Counted from the first letter of the stretch, positions 7,445 to 17,548 are shown. The stretch is DNA of 64,000 nucleotides from Verrucomicrobiota bacterium (GCA_022710725.1 JAKLGK010000001.1:1-64000), one strand, 5' to 3'. Notes: generated by a model from the letters alone, not told the origin. A program made the numbers and translations.

Positions 7445-10216
7445 TCAAGGGCTGGGCGTTTTCTCCGTGACCAGCCGGAAAAAGGCGCGGGGGACGCCCA
7501 GGTCCACCGGATTCGTGCGGTACAGGGTTTCGCCCGTCCCCGGAACAGAGTCGAACAGGGATTCGTTCCAGAGGCCGGGCACCACGTTGGTTTCCCGGAA
7601 CAGGGAGTAGGAGCGGCCCGTCACGCTCTCCCACTGAAAGACCATGTTGCTGACGCTTCCCAGCGCCAGGCCTCCCACGGCGAAACGGCTTCGGGAATCA
7701 ACGGGTGACGTCCCCGCGACGCACTCCTCCCAGGCCAGATGCCCATCCCCGTCGCTGTCGCTCAAGGCCAGCCCGTCGGCGTTGGTCGCGACGTCTTCGG
7801 CCGGATAGTACTGTCCCAGCCACCACAACGGCACGCCGTTTGTCGCGCAGGCGGCTTCCCATACGCGGACCGTCACGGTTCCGGAATCGGCGCTGGTTCC
7901 GAAGGCATTGGCCGCGCGCACGCGATAGTAATAGGTCTGCCCCGGCGCCAGGCCTTCGATCGCCGCGGAACCCGCGCCCCCGAAAGACGCGCCGTCGAAG
8001 CCCGGGAGACAGGCTGCGCCCTCCGGATCTTCGGCCACATACAGCAAGTGGTTCGTGGCGCCGACGGATAGATGCCACCGCGCATCGAATCGGTTGCTGG
8101 TGACGTTCACCGCCGACCGCTCGATGGGCGCGTTGGGGACCGCCCCTAAAAGGTTATCCCAGCTCTGGGTATCCGACACCTTGAGAAACGTGTACTCGCC
8201 GTCCGCCCGGTCGTCGGCGTTATTGAAGACGATCGGTCCGGTGGCTCCCGAGTAGACCGCCGCGTTCGTGCGGATCGCCTGCGTTACCTGCTCCACGGAG
8301 CCCGTCCCGCCTGTATCCCGCAGGGCCAGGGCCGCCAGCCAGAGCGCGTCATAGGATTGCACCGAGAACGTCCGGGGCACATGGCCGGTCTCGCCCTGGA
8401 TATGGGCGGCCACCTCGGCATATTTCGCGTTCGTGTACGCCGCCGGTTGCGAACAGATGAAACGGGTCCGACGGGCGACCTCTCGAGAGACGACATTCGT
8501 CAACAGGGCGGCGTTACCCGCCATGCCTTCCGTCCCGTACCAGCGCACCGAGGTCAGGGCGGGAAACCCCGCGGACTCCTCCAGCAGTCGAACCCCTTCA
8601 TCGAACGCCACGATCAGCAGGCCGACGCCGTCCTCGCCGGTCTCGGCGATCCGCGCCGCCACGACCTCGTTCACGTTCGACATCACTTCGCCGAACAGGT
8701 CCGGGGACCGCGGAAAATACTCGTCGAAAAATACCGTGCCGCCCCGGTTGGTGTATTCCGCATAGAAGGCGTCCTTCATGCCGCCGCCGTACATGTCCGA
8801 CCGCTTCAGCACCGCCAGGTTGGTGATGCCGTCGTCCGCGATCCGGCTCGCCAGCGCCCGCGCCTGGTGCGAATCGTCCATCGTCAGCCGCATCAGGGGG
8901 TCGTTCGGAATCGCCAGCGGCACGGCGGTGGCGGAGCTGGACACCAACAGCATCCCGACCCCGTTGGTGGCTAGGAGCCGCAACGCTTCGCATTCCGCGC
9001 TGGTTTCCGGCCCGACCACCACCTGCACCCCGTTCGTGTACAGGGCCTCCAGTTTCATGGCGGCCACCAACGGATCGGCATCGGTATTCTCCACCAGCAG
9101 TTCCACGTCCGCCATCCCCAGCGCGTTGGTGATTTCCGAGATCGCCTTTCCGTACGCGGAGGTGTACGAGGACCCGATGTCCTCCAGGTCACCCGTTAGC
9201 GGCACCAGCGCGCCGATGCGCAGCGGTCTATCGGCCTTGCTCGCCGTGGAGACCCGCGAGGCCGGGCGCCCCGGCCAGGCGCGGACTGCGGCCCTCTCCG
9301 TTCCATGGGCGCCGAAGCCGCCGCTGCTGACGTACATCGCCACGGTGCAACTCATGTCGAACGGATACCAGTTCTCGTAGCCCGCCATGACAGAAGGGCT
9401 GAGCGGCCAGAACACGTCGTTGAGCACGTACATCGTTGTGCCCCACCGGAGCGACGTGGACAGGATGGAATAATGCTCTGGACAGGAGGCGGTGCCCATT
9501 ATGCGCAGCATCACCACCTCACCCGTCGTGGAGCAACCCGACAACGAAAAGCCCCGGTAACTGCACACGCCCCGGTAGGCCTGGTAGTTGTACCGGTCCC
9601 GCAACATGTTCATGCGATAGCAGTCGCCGTAGCCGTTGGTCATCACGAGGCTGTAGGCATGGGGTTCGGCCGGTGCCGCGGCCGGTTCGTTCAGGAGTTC
9701 CATCATGAGGCGCTGTTCATCCATCGGCGGTCCTGCGCGCCCGGCGTCCAGCGGGCCTTCGTCCGCCGCGTACGGCACGCCGCCCGCGACGCTGAAACCG
9801 CCGCTGTAGACGTACATCGCCACGGTGCAACTCATGTCGAACGGATACCAGTTCTCGTAGCCCGCCATGACAGAAGAGTTGAGCCACCGGAAGACGTCGT
9901 TCAGGAAATACATGTTGGTGCCCCACCGCAGGGACGTGGAAACAATGGAGAAATGCTCGGGCATGGAGGACGTCGCCTTGATGCGCAGCATCACCACCTC
10001 GCCCGTCGTGGAGCAGCCCGACAACGAAAAGCCCCGGTAACTGCACACGCCCCGGTAGGCCTGGTAGTTGTACCGGTCCCGCAACATGTTCATGCGATAG
10101 CAGTCGCCGTAGCCGTTGGTCAGAATCAGGCTGTACGCGGCCCGGGTGTGTTCAGGAAAACCGAAGAACCCGAGCAGCGCCACCGGCAAGAAGCCCCATC
10201 GTCGCAGGATATTCAC
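7445..10216 (-). CDS. secreted periplasmic-binding-fold protein with duplicated Cys-rich N-terminal domain
   Basis: A 923-residue exported protein. After a signal peptide (ends TRAA) come two near-identical ~115-residue domains (about residues 27-142 and 187-302), each starting YSL..TNGYGDCYRMNMLRD and containing CSYRGFSLSGCS and WYPFDMSCTVAMYV with four Cys. Next is a receptor-family ligand-binding fold (about 330-690) opening LRIGALVPLTGDLEDIGSSY and containing VVVGPETSAECEAL and SVQSYDALWLAALALRDTGG, as in branched-chain amino acid binding proteins. An FN3-like stretch (GLAPGQTYYYRVRAANAFG), a DSDGDGHLAWEE calcium-type motif and a C-terminal beta domain follow. The start is GTG at 10216 after GAGGAGATGGC. 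No transporter genes are adjacent, so it may be a surface binder rather than an ABC component. Confidence 0.8.
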   Translation of the reverse strand: MNILRRWGFLPVALLGFFGFPEHTRAAYSLILTNGYGDCYRMNMLRDRYNYQAYRGVCSYRGFSLSGCSTTGEVVMLRIKATSSMPEHFSIVSTSLRWGTNMYFLNDVFRWLNSSVMAGYENWYPFDMSCTVAMYVYSGGFSVAGGVPYAADEGPLDAGRAGPPMDEQRLMMELLNEPAAAPAEPHAYSLVMTNGYGDCYRMNMLRDRYNYQAYRGVCSYRGFSLSGCSTTGEVVMLRIMGTASCPEHYSILSTSLRWGTTMYVLNDVFWPLSPSVMAGYENWYPFDMSCTVAMYVSSGGFGAHGTERAAVRAWPGRPASRVSTASKADRPLRIGALVPLTGDLEDIGSSYTSAYGKAISEITNALGMADVELLVENTDADPLVAAMKLEALYTNGVQVVVGPETSAECEALRLLATNGVGMLLVSSSATAVPLAIPNDPLMRLTMDDSHQARALASRIADDGITNLAVLKRSDMYGGGMKDAFYAEYTNRGGTVFFDEYFPRSPDLFGEVMSNVNEVVAARIAETGEDGVGLLIVAFDEGVRLLEESAGFPALTSVRWYGTEGMAGNAALLTNVVSREVARRTRFICSQPAAYTNAKYAEVAAHIQGETGHVPRTFSVQSYDALWLAALALRDTGGTGSVEQVTQAIRTNAAVYSGATGPIVFNNADDRADGEYTFLKVSDTQSWDNLLGAVPNAPIERSAVNVTSNRFDARWHLSVGATNHLLYVAEDPEGAACLPGFDGASFGGAGSAAIEGLAPGQTYYYRVRAANAFGTSADSGTVTVRVWEAACATNGVPLWWLGQYYPAEDVATNADGLALSDSDGDGHLAWEECVAGTSPVDSRSRFAVGGLALGSVSNMVFQWESVTGRSYSLFRETNVVPGLWNESLFDSVPGTGETLYRTNPVDLGVPRAFFRLVTEKTPSP
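9313..10140 (-). repeat. intragenic direct duplication, two ~350-bp units offset by 480 bp
   Basis: Bases 9313-9660 and 9793-10140 encode the two copies of the Cys-rich domain in the gene above. The stretch 9537-9642 is identical to 10017-10122 over 106 bp, while the rest shows scattered differences, so duplication is recent or kept uniform by gene conversion. Confidence 0.9.
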
Positions 10217-10667
10217 GCCATCTCCTCATGCGTCATTCGGCACGTCCCTGATTGTTCGGGCAGACATCGGAGTTAATGCTTTCTGCCTTTCTTGATAATT
10301 AGGGGGAAAAAAGTCTTTTGTATATAGAAGATTGCTCTGAAAAACCCTCCGCTATTCCCGGGTTTCACAGGTTTGATGGGGACAGCCCTTACGTGTTAAA
10401 TACTGATTACACACGATGTGCAGCCTGCAAAGAAAAAGTCTTGGATACCCCCAGAATTCATTGAACGGGCTGGGCACACCTCATGCCGTGGTCTCGGGGC
10501 CAGAGCGGTTGGAACTGATCGTGCGCAGTGTAAAGTCCCTTTTGGTTGTTTCATGCAGAGGCAGGAAAGCGCAGCAAGGCGAAGATGCCTGCAAGAGTTC
10601 CGCACCGAAAACACCTGTCATTACTGCTCAAAACGCTACGTCTGCCGCATGAAACAGCGGGACAAAT
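10217..10667. other. 450-bp gene-free interval
   Basis: The space between the secreted binding protein and tRNA-Thr. It contains an A-rich patch at ~10299-10311 near the upstream gene, probably promoter DNA. Frames here lack ribosome sites, and one reads into the tRNA, so I call no gene. Confidence 0.4.
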
Positions 10668-10742
10668 TGGAGCCAGCTCCCGGATTCGAACCGGGGACCC
10701 ACTGATTACAAATCAGTAGCTCTGCCACTGAGCTAAGCTGGC
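10668..10742 (-). tRNA. tRNA-Thr (UGU anticodon)
   Basis: The minus strand gives a full cloverleaf: acceptor GCCAGCT/AGCTGGC, D-arm GCTCAGTGGCAGAGC, anticodon arm ACTGA-TTTGTAA-TCAGT with anticodon TGT, T-arm CCCGG-TTCGAAT-CCGGG, discriminator T and an encoded CCA at 10670-10668. It reads ACA codons for threonine. It is a single tRNA, not part of a cluster. Confidence 0.95.
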
Positions 10743-10800
10743 TTGAATCGTCCGACGCGGATGCAGTCTAGCACGACGCGGATCGCGCGCAAACCATGCT

Positions 10801-11865
10801 TCAGGGCGTCGTCGTTTCCGGCAAGGCTTCTGCCGCGGGCGCTTCGATGGGCGGCGCGGGGATCTCCAGCCGCGCCGCTTCGACGGTGGGATCCAGAATG
10901 GCAGGCGTCTCCGCCTCCGGGGCGGAAGTCGGCGGCATCTTCGGGGCGGGCGCGGCCGCCGCCTTTTTCGCTTCGGCCGCCTGTCTCTTCTGCTCGGCCC
11001 TCGCGGCGGCGGCCTCGGCTTTCTTCTGGCGGGCCAGCTCGCGGCGCTCCGCGCGGGTCAGCGGTTTCGGCGGCTCTTCCCGGGGCGTGTCCACGGACGT
11101 CGAAGCGGGCTCCGGGGCCGGCGCTTCCACGGCCGGCGGGGCGGCGGGGGTCTCGGGCGCAGCGGGCGGTTCGACGGGTTGCGCGGGACGGGCCGCCGCA
11201 GGATGACGCGCCGCCAGCATCTGGAACAGGTATTCCGCCAGCATCTCGGAGGCCGTCATCTTCACCTTCTGCTCGTGCGCCATGATCGTGGTGCGCAGGA
11301 GCCCCAGCGCCTGCCCGTAATGCGGGGACTGCGGATCGTACAACTCTTCCAGCGCGACGCCCTTTTCCTCGGCATAGGCCACGTGCGCGCTTTCCGCCAG
11401 GGTCAGGATGTCCACAATCGGCCGCAGGGCCTGGTTCTTCATGTAGTCTGACGCGGCCCCGTCGGCATCGGGCCAGTCGAGCTTGAGCTCACTCGCCTCC
11501 ATCGAGGCGGACACGCCGCGGACAATGATATAGAAACGCCGGCCGTACTGGATCACGGTGCCAAGGAACTGGTAGCGGCGGTCCAGCGGCAGGCCGTTGA
11601 ACAGGTTGACCAGCTCGGCCGCCACGTAGCACTGGCCGGCCACGGCCGTGGAAAACGAGGCATAACGCCGGTTGTCGAGCTTGACCAGCCCGCCGGACGG
11701 AAGAGCGCGCAGGGTATCCGCAAAAACGAAGCTCCGGGCCCAGTATTTCTGCGGGCTGCGCACGAGCTCGACGGCCTCAACGGGCTTCGTCTCATCCTGG
11801 GCCGGGGCCGGCGGGGCCCACCCGGCTCCGACCAGGGCCAGCATGATCGAGAGATATTTTCTCAT
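10801..11865 (-). CDS. secreted Ala/Pro-rich protein with C-terminal charged helix
   Basis: A 354-residue exported protein. The signal peptide is [23 protein letters not shown]. Residues ~28-200 look like a globular domain with an SH3/OB-like beta pattern ([52 protein letters not shown]). The rest is low complexity: a Pro/Ala/Glu linker, a Lys/Arg/Ala/Glu helical stretch ([20 protein letters not shown]) and a second Pro/Ala tail. The start at 11865 follows GGAGAAGGATGCGGAA; the upstream extension lies in a region without coding character. The function is unknown. It lies about 100 bp downstream of nth on the same strand. Confidence 0.7.
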   Translation of the reverse strand: MRKYLSIMLALVGAGWAPPAPAQDETKPVEAVELVRSPQKYWARSFVFADTLRALPSGGLVKLDNRRYASFSTAVAGQCYVAAELVNLFNGLPLDRRYQFLGTVIQYGRRFYIIVRGVSASMEASELKLDWPDADGAASDYMKNQALRPIVDILTLAESAHVAYAEEKGVALEELYDPQSPHYGQALGLLRTTIMAHEQKVKMTASEMLAEYLFQMLAARHPAAARPAQPVEPPAAPETPAAPPAVEAPAPEPASTSVDTPREEPPKPLTRAERRELARQKKAEAAAARAEQKRQAAEAKKAAAAPAPKMPPTSAPEAETPAILDPTVEAARLEIPAPPIEAPAAEALPETTTP

Positions 11866-11969
11866 TTCCGCATCCTTCTCCGCGCCCTGCGCGCCGCGTA
11901 TTCGTCTGCTTATCCCGCCCCCGCCCCAAACGCAAGGAAAACCGGGCCGCCCCGGGACCCGGGGCTCCC

Positions 11970-12617
11970 TCACACCTTGCCCGCCGACGGGCACAGGCCG
12001 CGCACGGGGCAGCGCGGGCATTCCGGCTTGCGGGCATAACAACAGCGCCGCCCGTGGAATACCATCGCGTGCGACCAGGCGCCCCAGTCCTTCTCCGGCA
12101 CGATGGCCTTGAGGTCGAACTCGATCTTGTCGGGATCCTCGTTATCGGTGAACCCCAACCGCGCCGACAGCCGCTTGAAATGCGTGTCCACGATGATGCC
12201 CGGCCGGCGGAAAGCGGAAACCAGCAGCAGGTTGGCGGTCTTGCGCCCGATCCCGGGCAGCGTGACCAGCGTGTCGAGGTCCTCGGGCAGCCGGCCGCCG
12301 AATTGCTTCGCCAGCGCGGCCCCGAGCGCCCGGATGTTCTTCGCCTTGTTGCGGTAGAACCCGGTGGACCGGATCTCCTTTTCCAGGGTCGCCTGCGGCG
12401 TCCGCGCCCAGTCGGCCGCCGTCCGGTATTTCTTGAACAGGGCCGGCGTGACCAGGTTGACCCGCTTGTCCGTGCACTGGGCGGACAGGATCGCGGCCAT
12501 GACCAGTTCCAGGGGATTGGAGAAGTCCAGTTCGCAGTCCGCGTCGGGATATTCCGCGCGCAGGCGCCGGAGCACCTCGGCGGCGCGCCTTTTAAGCTGC
12601 GGCGTTGCCTTGATCAT
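11970..12617 (-). CDS. nth: endonuclease III (DNA glycosylase/AP lyase)
   Basis: A 215-residue base-excision-repair enzyme that removes oxidised pyrimidines and cleaves at abasic sites. The helix-hairpin-helix is [13 protein letters not shown] with the catalytic Lys (GRKTAN), and the catalytic Asp follows in [13 protein letters not shown]. The C-terminal [4Fe-4S] site has the canonical C-x6-C-x2-C-x5-C spacing ([17 protein letters not shown]). The length is typical. It lies 128 bp from pnp on the same strand, separated by a repeat. Confidence 0.96.
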   Translation of the reverse strand: MIKATPQLKRRAAEVLRRLRAEYPDADCELDFSNPLELVMAAILSAQCTDKRVNLVTPALFKKYRTAADWARTPQATLEKEIRSTGFYRNKAKNIRALGAALAKQFGGRLPEDLDTLVTLPGIGRKTANLLLVSAFRRPGIIVDTHFKRLSARLGFTDNEDPDKIEFDLKAIVPEKDWGAWSHAMVFHGRRCCYARKPECPRCPVRGLCPSAGKV

Positions 12618-12642
12618 CCTTCACCACGAGCCAGAAACAAAA

Positions 12643-12717
12643 ACCACGAAATACACGGACCACACGAAAAGCCCGGAACGAATCCGCTTGTTTCGTGCGT
12701 TTCGTGTATTTCGTGGT
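12643..12717. repeat. CACGAAA-type inverted repeat between pnp and nth
   Basis: ACCACGAAATACACG at 12643-12657 is exactly inverted at 12703-12717, with a second inner pair (CACACGAAA / TTTCGTGCG) inside. Short 'CACGAAATACACGAAA' repeats of this kind are common intergenic elements in PVC and related genomes, by recollection. Confidence 0.7.
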
Positions 12718-12745
12718 CGTTTTTACGCCTTCTTGCGGTCCCGGA

Positions 12746-14851
12746 TCAGGACTTGGCGTCCTTCTCCTCGAGGGCGGCCTTGCGGCTCAAGCGGATCTTC
12801 CCGCTCTCGTCCACGCTCAAGCACTTCACCCAGACGAGGTCGCCGACCTTGACCACGTCCTCGGTGCGCTTGACTCGGAAGTTGGCGAGCTCGCTGATGT
12901 GCACCAGGCCCTCCTGGCCGGGCAGGATCTCGACGAACGCGCCGAACTCCTTCACGCCCGTGACGGTGCCCTGGTAGATCTTGCCCGGCTCGGCCTCGGC
13001 CGTGACCATCGAGACCTCGCGCACCGCCGCCTCCATCGCCTCCTTGTCGGCGCTGAAGATGTGGACGCTGCCGTCGTCGTCGATGTCGATCTGCGCGCCC
13101 GTGGTCTCGGTGATCCGGCGGATGTTCTTGCCGCCGGGGCCGATCAGGGCGCCGATCTTCTCGGGGTTGATCTTGAGCACGGTGATCCGCGGCGCGTACG
13201 GGGACAGGTCCGGCCGCGGCTTGTCGATCGCGCCGGCCATGTGGTCCAGGATCTTCGTCCGCGCGGCCTTGGCCTGCGCGAAGGCGCCCGCGACCAGCTC
13301 CCACGTCAGGCCGGGGATCTTCAGGTCCACCTGGAAGCCCGTGATGCCGTCCCGCGTGCCGGCGACCTTGAAGTCCATGTCGCCGCAGTGGTCCTCGGCG
13401 CCGAGGATATCGGTGACGAGCCGGGCCTTGCCCGGGGCCGTGAACAGGCCGATCGAGATGCCGGCGACCGGCTTGGTCAGCGGCACGCCCGCGTCCATCA
13501 GCGCCAGGGTGCCGGCGCAGATGCTGGCCATGGAGGAGGAGCCGTTGGAGCCCATGATCTCGGACACGACGCGCACCGTGTACGGGTAGTCCTTGGGCAT
13601 CATCGGGGAGATGGACCGCTCGGCGAGGGCGCCGTGGCCGATCTCCCGACGGCCGACGCCGCCGAGGCGGCCGACCTCGCCCACGCTGTAGGGCGGGAAG
13701 TTGTAGTGCAGCATGAACCGCTTCTCGTCCGGGCCGCCCGTCAGCGCGTCCATCTCCTGGGCGTCCGACATCGTGCCCAGCGTGACGGTGGCCAGGGCCT
13801 GGGTCTCGCCGCGGCTGAAGAGGGCCGAGCCGTGGGTCCGCGGGAGCAGGCCCACCTGCGCCTGCAGGGGGCGCAACTGGTCGAAGGCGCGGCCGCCGAT
13901 GCGGCGGCCCTTGTCGAGCACCAGCGACCGGACGCACTCGATCTCCAGGGTGTCGAACGTGCGTTTCCAGGTCACGTCGTCCAGGTCCGGCTTCCACTCG
14001 AGAAGCTTGGCCTTCAGGGCGTCGCCGATCTCGGCCAGGCGGCTGCCGCGGGTCTGCTTGTCGTCGATGTCCAGCGCCTGGGCGATGTCCGCGGCCGCGA
14101 GTTCGCGGGACTTCTGCAGGATATCCTCCGGCACGGGGTTGTCCTGGATCTTCTTCTCGGGCAGCCCGAACATCCGGCGCAATTCATGTTGCGCATCCAC
14201 CAGCTTGACGACGGCCTCGTGGCCGAACTTCATGGCGGCGACGATGTCCTCGTCGCTGATTTCCTGGGCGGTGCCCTCGATCATCAGCGGCAGGTCGCGC
14301 GAGGCGACGTAGACCAGGTTCAGGTCGCTCTTCGCCAGGTCGCTGTGCGTCGGATTGAGCACGAACTGACCGTCGATGCGCCCCACGCGCACCGCGCCAA
14401 CCGGGCCGCGGAACGGCAGTTCGGAGAGCGTCAGGGCGGCGCTGGCCGCGTTGATGCAGGGGATGTCGGACTCGTTCTCGCCGTCGGCGCAGAGCATGGC
14501 GTTGTTGATCTGGACCTCGTCGAAGAAGCCCTCGGGGAAGAGCGGGCGGATCGGGCGGTCGGTCATGCGGGCCGTCAGGATTTCCTTCTCGGAGGGGCGC
14601 GCCTCGCGCTTGAAGTAGCCGCCGGGGAAGCGGCCGGCCGCGTAGGTCTTCTCGCGGAATTCGACCTGCAACGGGAAGAAATCGATCCCCTCCCGCTTGC
14701 TCTTGCCGGTGGTGACCGCCGAGAAAACGACCGTGTCGCCGAGGCGGCAGGTCGCGGAACCCGCGGCCTGCTGGGCCAGGATGCCGGCTTCAAAGCGGAT
14801 GGTTTTGCCGCCGATGGCGACGTCAACGTGTTTCTGTTCCTTGATGTTCAT
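12746..14851 (-). CDS. pnp: polyribonucleotide nucleotidyltransferase (PNPase)
   Basis: A 701-residue exoribonuclease that degrades RNA 3'-5' by phosphorolysis and is a core part of RNA turnover. It shows two RNase PH-like domains (the first with [20 protein letters not shown] and [11 protein letters not shown]; the second with [22 protein letters not shown]), a KH domain ([20 protein letters not shown], ~560) and an S1 domain ([20 protein letters not shown], ~625-695). The start ATG at 14851 has AAGGAGAAC directly upstream; a longer frame does not match the family. It lies downstream of rpsO, the widespread rpsO-pnp order. Confidence 0.97.
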   Translation of the reverse strand: MNIKEQKHVDVAIGGKTIRFEAGILAQQAAGSATCRLGDTVVFSAVTTGKSKREGIDFFPLQVEFREKTYAAGRFPGGYFKREARPSEKEILTARMTDRPIRPLFPEGFFDEVQINNAMLCADGENESDIPCINAASAALTLSELPFRGPVGAVRVGRIDGQFVLNPTHSDLAKSDLNLVYVASRDLPLMIEGTAQEISDEDIVAAMKFGHEAVVKLVDAQHELRRMFGLPEKKIQDNPVPEDILQKSRELAAADIAQALDIDDKQTRGSRLAEIGDALKAKLLEWKPDLDDVTWKRTFDTLEIECVRSLVLDKGRRIGGRAFDQLRPLQAQVGLLPRTHGSALFSRGETQALATVTLGTMSDAQEMDALTGGPDEKRFMLHYNFPPYSVGEVGRLGGVGRREIGHGALAERSISPMMPKDYPYTVRVVSEIMGSNGSSSMASICAGTLALMDAGVPLTKPVAGISIGLFTAPGKARLVTDILGAEDHCGDMDFKVAGTRDGITGFQVDLKIPGLTWELVAGAFAQAKAARTKILDHMAGAIDKPRPDLSPYAPRITVLKINPEKIGALIGPGGKNIRRITETTGAQIDIDDDGSVHIFSADKEAMEAAVREVSMVTAEAEPGKIYQGTVTGVKEFGAFVEILPGQEGLVHISELANFRVKRTEDVVKVGDLVWVKCLSVDESGKIRLSRKAALEEKDAKS

Positions 14852-14960
14852 GTTCTCCTTGTCTTTCAACGGGTCCGGAGGGAAACGGGCGTACGGTTCG
14901 GGCCGGGCCTGAAAAGACCCCTGCCCGCCGCCGCCTTCGGGAATTCCATTACGGAAGGGA

Positions 14961-15224
14961 CTACCGACGCAAGCCAAGGCGCTCGACAAGCGTCTTGTAC
15001 CGGTCCTCGTGCGTGCGCATGAGGTAATCCAGCAAGCGCCGCCGCTTGCTCACCATCACGATCAGGCCCCGGCGCGAGCTGTGATCCTTCGCATGGCTCT
15101 GAAGGTGCCCGGTCAGATCCTTGATACGCTTGGAGAGCAACGCCACCTGCACTTCCGCGGACCCGGTGTCCTTGTCGTGCAGCTGGTACTCTTGCTTGAT
15201 TTCCGCCTTGATTGCGCTTGCCAT
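14961..15224 (-). CDS. rpsO: 30S ribosomal protein S15
   Basis: An 87-residue S15 with the family motifs [34 protein letters not shown] and RRRLLDYL, ending ERLGLRR. It binds the central domain of 16S rRNA and helps assemble the small-subunit platform. The start ATG at 15224 has AAGG upstream and gives the usual length. pnp follows 109 bp downstream. Confidence 0.97.
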   Translation of the reverse strand: MASAIKAEIKQEYQLHDKDTGSAEVQVALLSKRIKDLTGHLQSHAKDHSSRRGLIVMVSKRRRLLDYLMRTHEDRYKTLVERLGLRR

Positions 15225-15345
15225 AACCTTATTCCAGACCTGTTCTGGTTGTTGCTTCTTCTCTTTCCTTTTGCTTTTGTCCGGCACACCATAGCGGCGG
15301 GTCGCGGGGCTGTCAAAGAAAAAGAAAAGCGCGGAAGAAGAGGGT

Positions 15346-16332
15346 TCAGGGTGCAGGGGGCGCCAACATCTCCGCGGCATTCCGGAGCACGAGGTCCGGG
15401 GTGATGTGCCGCAGGCAGGCGAGGTCTTCGCGCTCGCAGGTCCGCTTGTAGCACGGGCGGCAGGGGCAGTCGTCCGCCTGGAGGACCCGGTGCATCGGCC
15501 CGTAGGGGCCGGTGCGGGCGGGGTCGGTGGGGCCGAAGATCGCCAGGACGGGCCGGCCCAGCGCGGCGGCGATGTGCATCGGCCCGGAATCCACGGAAAT
15601 CACGAGGTCCATCCCGGCCATCCAGCCGCCCAGTTCGACCAGCGAGGTGCGGCCGCATAGGTCGAGGATGTTCCCGGACAGGCCTTTCTCGATCGCCGCG
15701 CAGGTCGCCCTGTCCTCCGGAGAGCCGAAAAGGAAAACCGACGCCCCCTGCGCCTGGAGGCCGCGGGCCACGTCGTAGAACAGGTCCGGCGGCCAGTTCT
15801 TGGTCGGCCATCGCGAGCACGGCACCAGCGCCACGCGCGGGCCCGGCAGCGGGATGTCGGCCGGAGGGAACCGGACCGGGAAGGCCGGCGGGGAGACCGG
15901 CAGGCCCAGGTGCCGGACCAGGTCCAGCCCCTGCTCCACGGCATGGCGGGAGCGGTCGGGCGGCCCGGCGCGATCGGAGTAGAGCCGCGGCGAGCCTTCG
16001 CGGCCGGACGCCGGCCCGATGCGCCGCCGCGAGCGAGCCAGCCGCGCGACGATCGCGCTTTTCAGCAGGCCCTGGAAATCCAGGACCATGTCGTAGGAGG
16101 ATTCGCGCAAGGCCCGGAAGAAAGCCCATCCGCCGGCCGGGAATCTCCGGCGCGGGAACGGGATCACGCGGTCCACGTCCGTGAAGCAACGGACCAGTTC
16201 GGCGTACTCGGTCTGGGTCACCCAGTCCACCTTGGCGCCCAGGCCTTCGCGGAGGATGCGCACCGCCGGCAGGGCATGGAAAAGGTCCCCCAGCGAGCTC
16301 AACTTGACCACGAGGACGCGGGGGGAGGGCAT
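15346..16332 (-). CDS. glycosyltransferase family 9 (heptosyltransferase-like)
   Basis: A 328-residue GT-B enzyme. The N-terminus [20 protein letters not shown] is the typical GT9 start, and the C-terminal nucleotide-sugar half contains [16 protein letters not shown] and [20 protein letters not shown] with FGPTDP, as in WaaC/WaaF. Such enzymes add heptose or a related sugar to the lipopolysaccharide core, suggesting a Gram-negative envelope. A Cys-rich stretch near the C-terminus ([20 protein letters not shown], ~285-305) may bind metal and occurs in a subset of the family. The start lies 9 bp after the argF stop, so the two are co-transcribed. Confidence 0.88.
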   Translation of the reverse strand: MPSPRVLVVKLSSLGDLFHALPAVRILREGLGAKVDWVTQTEYAELVRCFTDVDRVIPFPRRRFPAGGWAFFRALRESSYDMVLDFQGLLKSAIVARLARSRRRIGPASGREGSPRLYSDRAGPPDRSRHAVEQGLDLVRHLGLPVSPPAFPVRFPPADIPLPGPRVALVPCSRWPTKNWPPDLFYDVARGLQAQGASVFLFGSPEDRATCAAIEKGLSGNILDLCGRTSLVELGGWMAGMDLVISVDSGPMHIAAALGRPVLAIFGPTDPARTGPYGPMHRVLQADDCPCRPCYKRTCEREDLACLRHITPDLVLRNAAEMLAPPAP

Positions 16333-16340
16333 GCGGGGGT

Positions 16341-17297
16341 TCAGCCTTTTTCGCCGACGCCGCGCTTCCGCTGCTCCATCAGCTTGAGCATGATCGCCTT
16401 CTGGATGTGCAGCCGGTTCTCGGCCTCGTCGAACACCACCGACTGCGGGCCATCGATGACCTCGGCCGTCTGCTCGTAGCCCCGGAGCGCGGGCAGGCAG
16501 TTCATGAAGATCGCGTCCTTGCGCGCCCGCTTCATCAGGGCGGCATTGACCTGGAAGGGCGTGAACATCTTCACCCGCTCGTCCAGCTTGTGGGGAGGGA
16601 CGTGGTAGCTCATCCACGAATCGGTATAGACCACGTCCGCGTCCTGGATCGCCTCCCGCGGATCGTGGGTGATTTTGACCGTGCCGCCGGTTTTCCGGGC
16701 GACCTGGGCCGCGTCCTTCACCACGCCGGCGTCGGGGCTGTACTCCTTGCCCGCCGGGCAGCCGACGCGGATGTGGATGCCCATCTTGGCGCAGCCGTAG
16801 AGCAGCGAATGGGTGACGTTGTTGTTCCCGTCGCCGAGGTAGGCCAGGATCAGTCCTTTCAGCGTCTTTTTCTTTTCCTGGATGGTCATCAGGTCGCCCA
16901 GGATCTGGCACGGGTGCGCGAAGTTGGTCAGGGCATTGATAACAGGGACGGTGGCCTCGCGGGCCATCTCCTCGATCTTGGCGTGCTCGAACAACCGCGC
17001 CATGATCATGTCCACGTAGCGGCTCACCGTCTTGACGGTGTCGTAGACGCTTTCCTTGCCCGCCCCCAGCGGGGAGGTGCTCGTGTCGTAGAAGATGGCG
17101 TGGCCCCCGAGCTGGGTCATGCCGGTCTCGAACGAAACCCGCGTGCGCAGGCTGGGTTTCTCGAAGATCATGAGGAGGGTCTTCCCCTCCATCGACTTCG
17201 CGAACCGCGCCGGGTTCTTCTTGATTTCCCGCGCCAGCGCGATGACGTCCAGGATCTGCGCCGGCGTCCATTCCTTCAGCGTGATCAGGTTATGCAT
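16341..17297 (-). CDS. argF: ornithine carbamoyltransferase
   Basis: A 318-residue carbamoyltransferase that makes citrulline from ornithine and carbamoyl phosphate in arginine biosynthesis. Carbamoyl-phosphate motif KPSLRTRVSFE (~47-57), FAHPCQILGD (~130), LGDGNNNVTHSLL (~155) and DSWMSYH (~228) are present. The ornithine/catalytic loop reads MNCLPALRG where classic enzymes have HCLPAHRG; the Cys and Arg are kept but the first His is Asn. I recall similar variants in other bacteria and still favour ornithine as substrate; a related carbamoyltransferase cannot be ruled out. Confidence 0.88.
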   Translation of the reverse strand: MHNLITLKEWTPAQILDVIALAREIKKNPARFAKSMEGKTLLMIFEKPSLRTRVSFETGMTQLGGHAIFYDTSTSPLGAGKESVYDTVKTVSRYVDMIMARLFEHAKIEEMAREATVPVINALTNFAHPCQILGDLMTIQEKKKTLKGLILAYLGDGNNNVTHSLLYGCAKMGIHIRVGCPAGKEYSPDAGVVKDAAQVARKTGGTVKITHDPREAIQDADVVYTDSWMSYHVPPHKLDERVKMFTPFQVNAALMKRARKDAIFMNCLPALRGYEQTAEVIDGPQSVVFDEAENRLHIQKAIMLKLMEQRKRGVGEKG

Positions 17298-17395
17298 GCC
17301 CGCCTCTCTGAAACAAATGCCTGTGTCTGCTACTCCGGCGCATGGCTTTTGGCAAGCCGTTTCCTCGCCGGGGAGGGCTGCATTTCCCTCCCATT

Positions 17396-17548
17396 CTTAT
17401 GCTCACACTTTTCGAAGTGTGAGCATAAGGAAAACAGCGCTTCCGGGGCATCGCTGCACCAAATAAGTCATTATTAATTACATTCTAATATATTGCGATC
17501 ATGCCAGCGTACGAATCAGCATGCTCACACTTCTAGAAGTGTGAGCAT
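17396..17548. repeat. pair of related perfect palindromes between ptsP-like gene and argF
   Basis: CTTATGCTCACACTT (17396-17410) forms a 15-bp perfect stem with 17415-17429 around a TTCG tetraloop. At 17521-17548 lies a 28-bp perfect palindrome with arm ATGCTCACACTTCT. Both share ATGCTCACACTT. The second touches the stop codon of the ptsP-like gene and could end its transcript; the AT-rich 90 bp between them may hold the argF promoter. Confidence 0.7.

Noticed and set aside
10418..10705. A 95-codon plus-strand frame before tRNA-Thr
   Set aside because: Its end (LEPAPGFEPGTH) is the antisense of the tRNA T-arm, a common false gene; there is no ribosome site.
12695..15022. A 775-codon plus-strand frame opposite pnp
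   Set aside because: Pnp is complete and certain on the minus strand; this frame reads as low-complexity Arg/Asp/Gly/His sequence typical of antisense shadows.
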